Assembly: GCA_964035795.1 (NCBI GenBank)
Contig: OZ038321.1
Location: 5,632,996 to 5,696,995 of the forward strand
Source: Pterobdella sp. o SKG-2022
Lineage: Eukaryota; Annelida; Clitellata; Hirudinida; Piscicolidae
Length of the DNA stretch: 64,000 nt
Direction: 5' to 3'
Shown here: in pieces, positions 58,976-64,000 of the stretch
How positions within the stretch are numbered: position 1 is the stretch's first letter
How the letters are laid out: every line of letters begins with the position of its first letter
Notes under the pieces: model-generated
Told to the model about the DNA's origin: nothing
What the model saw: the letters and a program-made list of their open reading frames with translations, nothing else
Database searches by the model: none
Program-made: the position numbers and the translations under genes

Positions 58976-61810
58976 TTACAAAAATTCAGAGATCGAAGAG
59001 AGAATCAGCGAAGATAAGCAGATTGAAATGCTTCTACGTAAATGCAAGAAGTGTGGTAAACAAAGACAAAAGGACAGAACTTGAATTATATGTAGACAAG
59101 GAAAATCCTGATGTCATTGGTATAACAGAATCCTGGGCCAAAAAAGCTATAGAAGACAGTGAACTCGAACTGGATGGGTACATCATGCTTAGGAAGGACA
59201 GAGAAATTCATGGAGGAAGAGGACATGGGGGTGGGGTACTACTGTATATAAAGGACAATCTGATGGCCTTTGAAAGAACGGACCTGAAAGATGACAGATT
59301 TAAGAAAAGTGTTTGGTGTGAAATCAAAAAAAAAAACGAGAAAATAGTAATAGGTTTGTGCCATCGTCCTCCTGACTCTGAAGTAAAAAAAACGATATTG
59401 GACTTCATGAACTAATCAACAGAGTTACCACAGGAGCATGCATCATAATGGGAGATTTCAACTTTCATATAGATTGGAACAAGAAGCAGGGCAAAAAACC
59501 ATCGGAAGACCTATTTTTGGAATGCATGGATTAAAACTTTCTCACTCAGCATGTGGTTGAGCCAACAAGGGAGGAAAATATACTTGACCTAGTAGTTTCT
59601 ACCGAAGAAAACACGATTGAAGATGTGCAGGTAGGAGAGAGATTTGGCTCTAGTGATCACCAGATTATAAGATTTACCATTGCTTCAAAACACGAAATCG
59701 AAGAGATAAGACACAAAAAGCGATTCAACTACTATAGAGCAGATTTTGATAAATTCAGAAACAAAATCAAAGAAAAGAGCTTGAAACAGAGATTGGCAGG
59801 TCTTGGAGTACAGGATAAATGGAAGAAGTTTGCGTCATGTATGAAAGAAGTTGTGGAAGAAACAGTACCAACATATAAAAGAAACACCAAAAAATGTCCT
59901 TGGGTAAATAAAGATGTTATAAAAACCAGGAGAGCCAAGTATAAAGCGTGGAAGAAAATGCAAACAAACCTTAAAAGTGACCCAAATATATTTGGAACAA
60001 ACGCTGGAAGACATACAGAAGAAACGAGAATTAAATATGTTGAAAAAAGAAACCTGGAAAATAAATCAAAAAGGAAGGCAATTAAAGACTATGAGACAAA
60101 GATAAGTCAAAACATTAAAAGAGACAGCAAAAGCTTTTACAACTACATGAAGAGCAAACAAAAAAGAAATACGAAGATTGGACCACTAAAAAACAACCAA
60201 GGCATTATGGTTACAGATAATGAAGAAACTACAGAAATGTTGAACAAGTATTTTGGATCAGTATTGACGCAAGAAGACACGAAAAACATCCCAGAACCGA
60301 TGTTATTATTTGCAGGAAACCAGGAGCAGATGATAAATACGGTAGATATTACAGAAGAGATAGTTGTGAAGATGCTAAAATCTCTCAAAGAAGACAAAAC
60401 TCCAGGAGTAGATGAAATGCATCCTAAATTTTTGAAGGAAGTGCGGAACGAAATAGGAGCGATTATAACTGAATTATTTATAGAATCCATCAAAACAGGT
60501 GATATACCAAAAGACTGGAGAGATGCCATCGTTACGCCATTATTCAAAAAAGGCAGCAGGAGCGACACTAGCAACTACAGGCCAGTCAGCTTAACATGCA
60601 ATGTATGTAAAGTGCTAGAAAAAATAATAAAGATGAATATGGTTGAACACTTCATGGAAAATGAAATAATTAAAAGTAGCCAGCATGGATTCATGAAAGG
60701 GCGATCTTGTCTGTCTAACCTATTGGACTTCTTTGAAGAAGTGTACTAAAATGTAAACAGTGAAAACTCTGTTGATATAATCTATTTGAATTTCGCTAAA
60801 GCATTCGACAAAGTGCGACATGAACGACTTGTCAAGTTACGATCGTGCGGGATACCTGGTAACCTGCTCCGATGGATCACTAACTGGCTAAAGAACAGGA
60901 GACAACAAGTGCGTATCAAAGACAAGAATTCATCCTGGATTAATGTTACAAGTGGAGTTCCTCAAGTTTCGGTGCTGGGACCTCTGCTATTCGTTATATA
61001 TATCAACGATATTGACTTTGGGATAAAATCAAAAATATTAAAGTTTGCTGACGACACGAAACTGTGTGCAAAGGTCAACAATGAAATAGATGCGGAAGTA
61101 CTAAGACTTGATTTGGAACGGATATATAAGTGGTCTGAGGATTGGCAAATGTTTTTCAATATAGATAAATGCAAAGTAATGCACATGGGAAAAAAGAACA
61201 GGATCTTTCAGTATCATTTGGGCAATCAAGAGCTACGATCGACAGAAGAAGAAAAAGATCTCGGAGTCATGATACACAAAAACATCGAGGCAATGTACTG
61301 TCGCAGCGGCCAAAGCAAATCAAATACTTGGATTTATCAGAAGAACGGTGGTCAGCAAAGAGAAATCAATAATCATAAATTTGTATAAGACTCTAGTTCG
61401 ACCCCACCTGGAATATTGTGTTTAGGCGTGGAGTCCATATTTGCAAAAAGACAAGAACATTCTGGAAAAGGTACAGCGGAGAGCGACAAACATGATCAAA
61501 GGACTCGAGAAACTTCAATACGAAGAAAGATTAAGAGAATGTGGACTGACAACTCTAGAAAAAAGAAGATGCAGAGGAGATTTAATACAAACCTATAAAT
61601 TAATCACCGGAAAAGAGGACACACCATTTACCAGCTTCTTCCAACTGGAAACCAGAAAAGGCCTACGAGGACACAAATACAAATTATTTAAGAAGACTGG
61701 AAGTCGAATACAGCAGAGTGATAAACGCCTGGAATGAGCTTAGTGATGAGATAGTTTCCGTGGAAACAACCAACAATTTTAAAATCAAGATAGGCGAGCT
61801 AGGATATTAG
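58976..61810 (+). pseudogene. ORF2 (endonuclease-reverse transcriptase) of the CR1-like LINE
   Basis: Endonuclease motifs in order: CFYVNARSVVNK, DVIGITESW, IVIGLCHRPP, MGDFNFHIDWN and SSDHQIIRF. Reverse transcriptase motifs: KTPGVDEMHPKFLKE, SNYRPVSLTC, QHGFMKGRSC, YLNFAKAFDKV, GVPQVSVLGPLLFVIYIND and FADDTKLC (61044 onward). The thumb and C-terminus include LVRPHLEYCV and RVINAWNEL. Breaks: a frameshift in an A8 run (59385-59392), TAA at 59532-59534, TAA at 60747-60749, a frameshift near 61290, TAG at 61423-61425 and a frameshift near 61700. The last frame ends at TAG 61808-61810. The FADD catalytic motif is intact. Confidence 0.88.
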
Positions 61811-61890
61811 ATATATTTAGCAGTGGTTCTCATACAGACTCTAGTCTACTGAACCACTTTAAATTCAGTTATGTTATGTTATTTGGGTTA

Positions 61891-62083
61891 AATATTTACT
61901 AAACTGCAGTGTGCATTAGACAGCCGTAAGATTTTCACAAGGGTTAGTCGAAAACAAAACTAGTGAAAAATTTAATTTCAAAATCTTTGAAATTATATGA
62001 TAAAATTCCTAAACTTGAAAATAATCAAATAAATAAAAACTAAACGCAATATTAAACAAATAAAATTATAAAAAATGAAACGA
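61891..62083 (-). other. 3' flank of the Rpt5 gene
   Basis: ATTAAA on the - strand at 61976-61971, about 110 bases past the stop, is a possible poly(A) signal lying just inside the edge of the CR1 insertion. Confidence 0.35.
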
Positions 62084-63967
<1,884 letters not shown>

Positions 63968-64000
63968 CTGCCATCATATTAAATGCACTTGTGCAAGATA

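Larger units (their letters stand above)
57876..61890 (+). mobile_element. Nearly full-length CR1-like LINE, inactivated
   Basis: It has an ORF1-like region, an AP-type endonuclease, a reverse transcriptase and a short 3' UTR ending in ATGTT units near 61870-61885. The reading frame is broken by several frameshifts and stops but is otherwise easy to follow, so it is fairly young. It lies between the ferredoxin gene and the 3' end of the Rpt5 gene, on the opposite strand to both. The left boundary is uncertain because it abuts another LINE end. Confidence 0.85.

Overview
The window looks like AT-rich nuclear DNA of an invertebrate animal. The genes are split by introns, most of the space is non-coding, microsatellites are abundant, and there are tRNA-derived SINEs, several LINE families and Penelope-like elements. 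The receptor and transcription-factor sequences fit a protostome. A lophotrochozoan such as an annelid is my guess, not something the sequence proves.

Four host genes can be supported. (1) An EGR/Krox-type three-finger transcription factor on +. A small predicted first exon sits at 5448-5526 behind a CCAAT/TATA/Inr-like core promoter. After an ~8.8 kb intron, a 4.4 kb exon (14345-18735) encodes a huge Asn/Ser-rich activation region and the DNA-binding domain. (2) A D1-like dopamine receptor (Dop1R1 type) on + in four exons between 27052 and 31187. (3) A mitochondrial ferredoxin (FDX2/adrenodoxin type) on - in five exons, 57125 down to 55971, complete with its presequence. (4) The C-terminal two thirds of the 26S proteasome ATPase Rpt5/PSMC3 on - in eight exons, 63967 down to 62084, running off the right edge. 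Exon ends were set by conserved protein sequence plus reading phase. Of the 15 donors so defined, eight read GTT and one reads GC.

The rest is mostly transposon debris. It includes a Penelope-like GIY-YIG remnant between long inverted repeats (36-1013) and three coding-free foldbacks that share its terminal module (11422, 47448, 54991). There are LINE fragments of at least five kinds: RTE-like at 21487-22691, restriction-like-endonuclease type at 32936-34960, a 5'-inverted element at 53350-54240, an L2/CR1-like 3' end at 57481-57830, and a nearly full-length CR1-like element at 57876-61890. Three tRNA-derived SINE copies are present, two of one family and one of another. A 1.24 kb GAT/GGT satellite shows higher-order duplication. 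The two - strand genes FDX2 and PSMC3 flank the LINE cluster at 57.5-61.9 kb. Large stretches (1.6-5.0, 23.9-27.0, 35-39, 39-50 kb) show no gene I can support.
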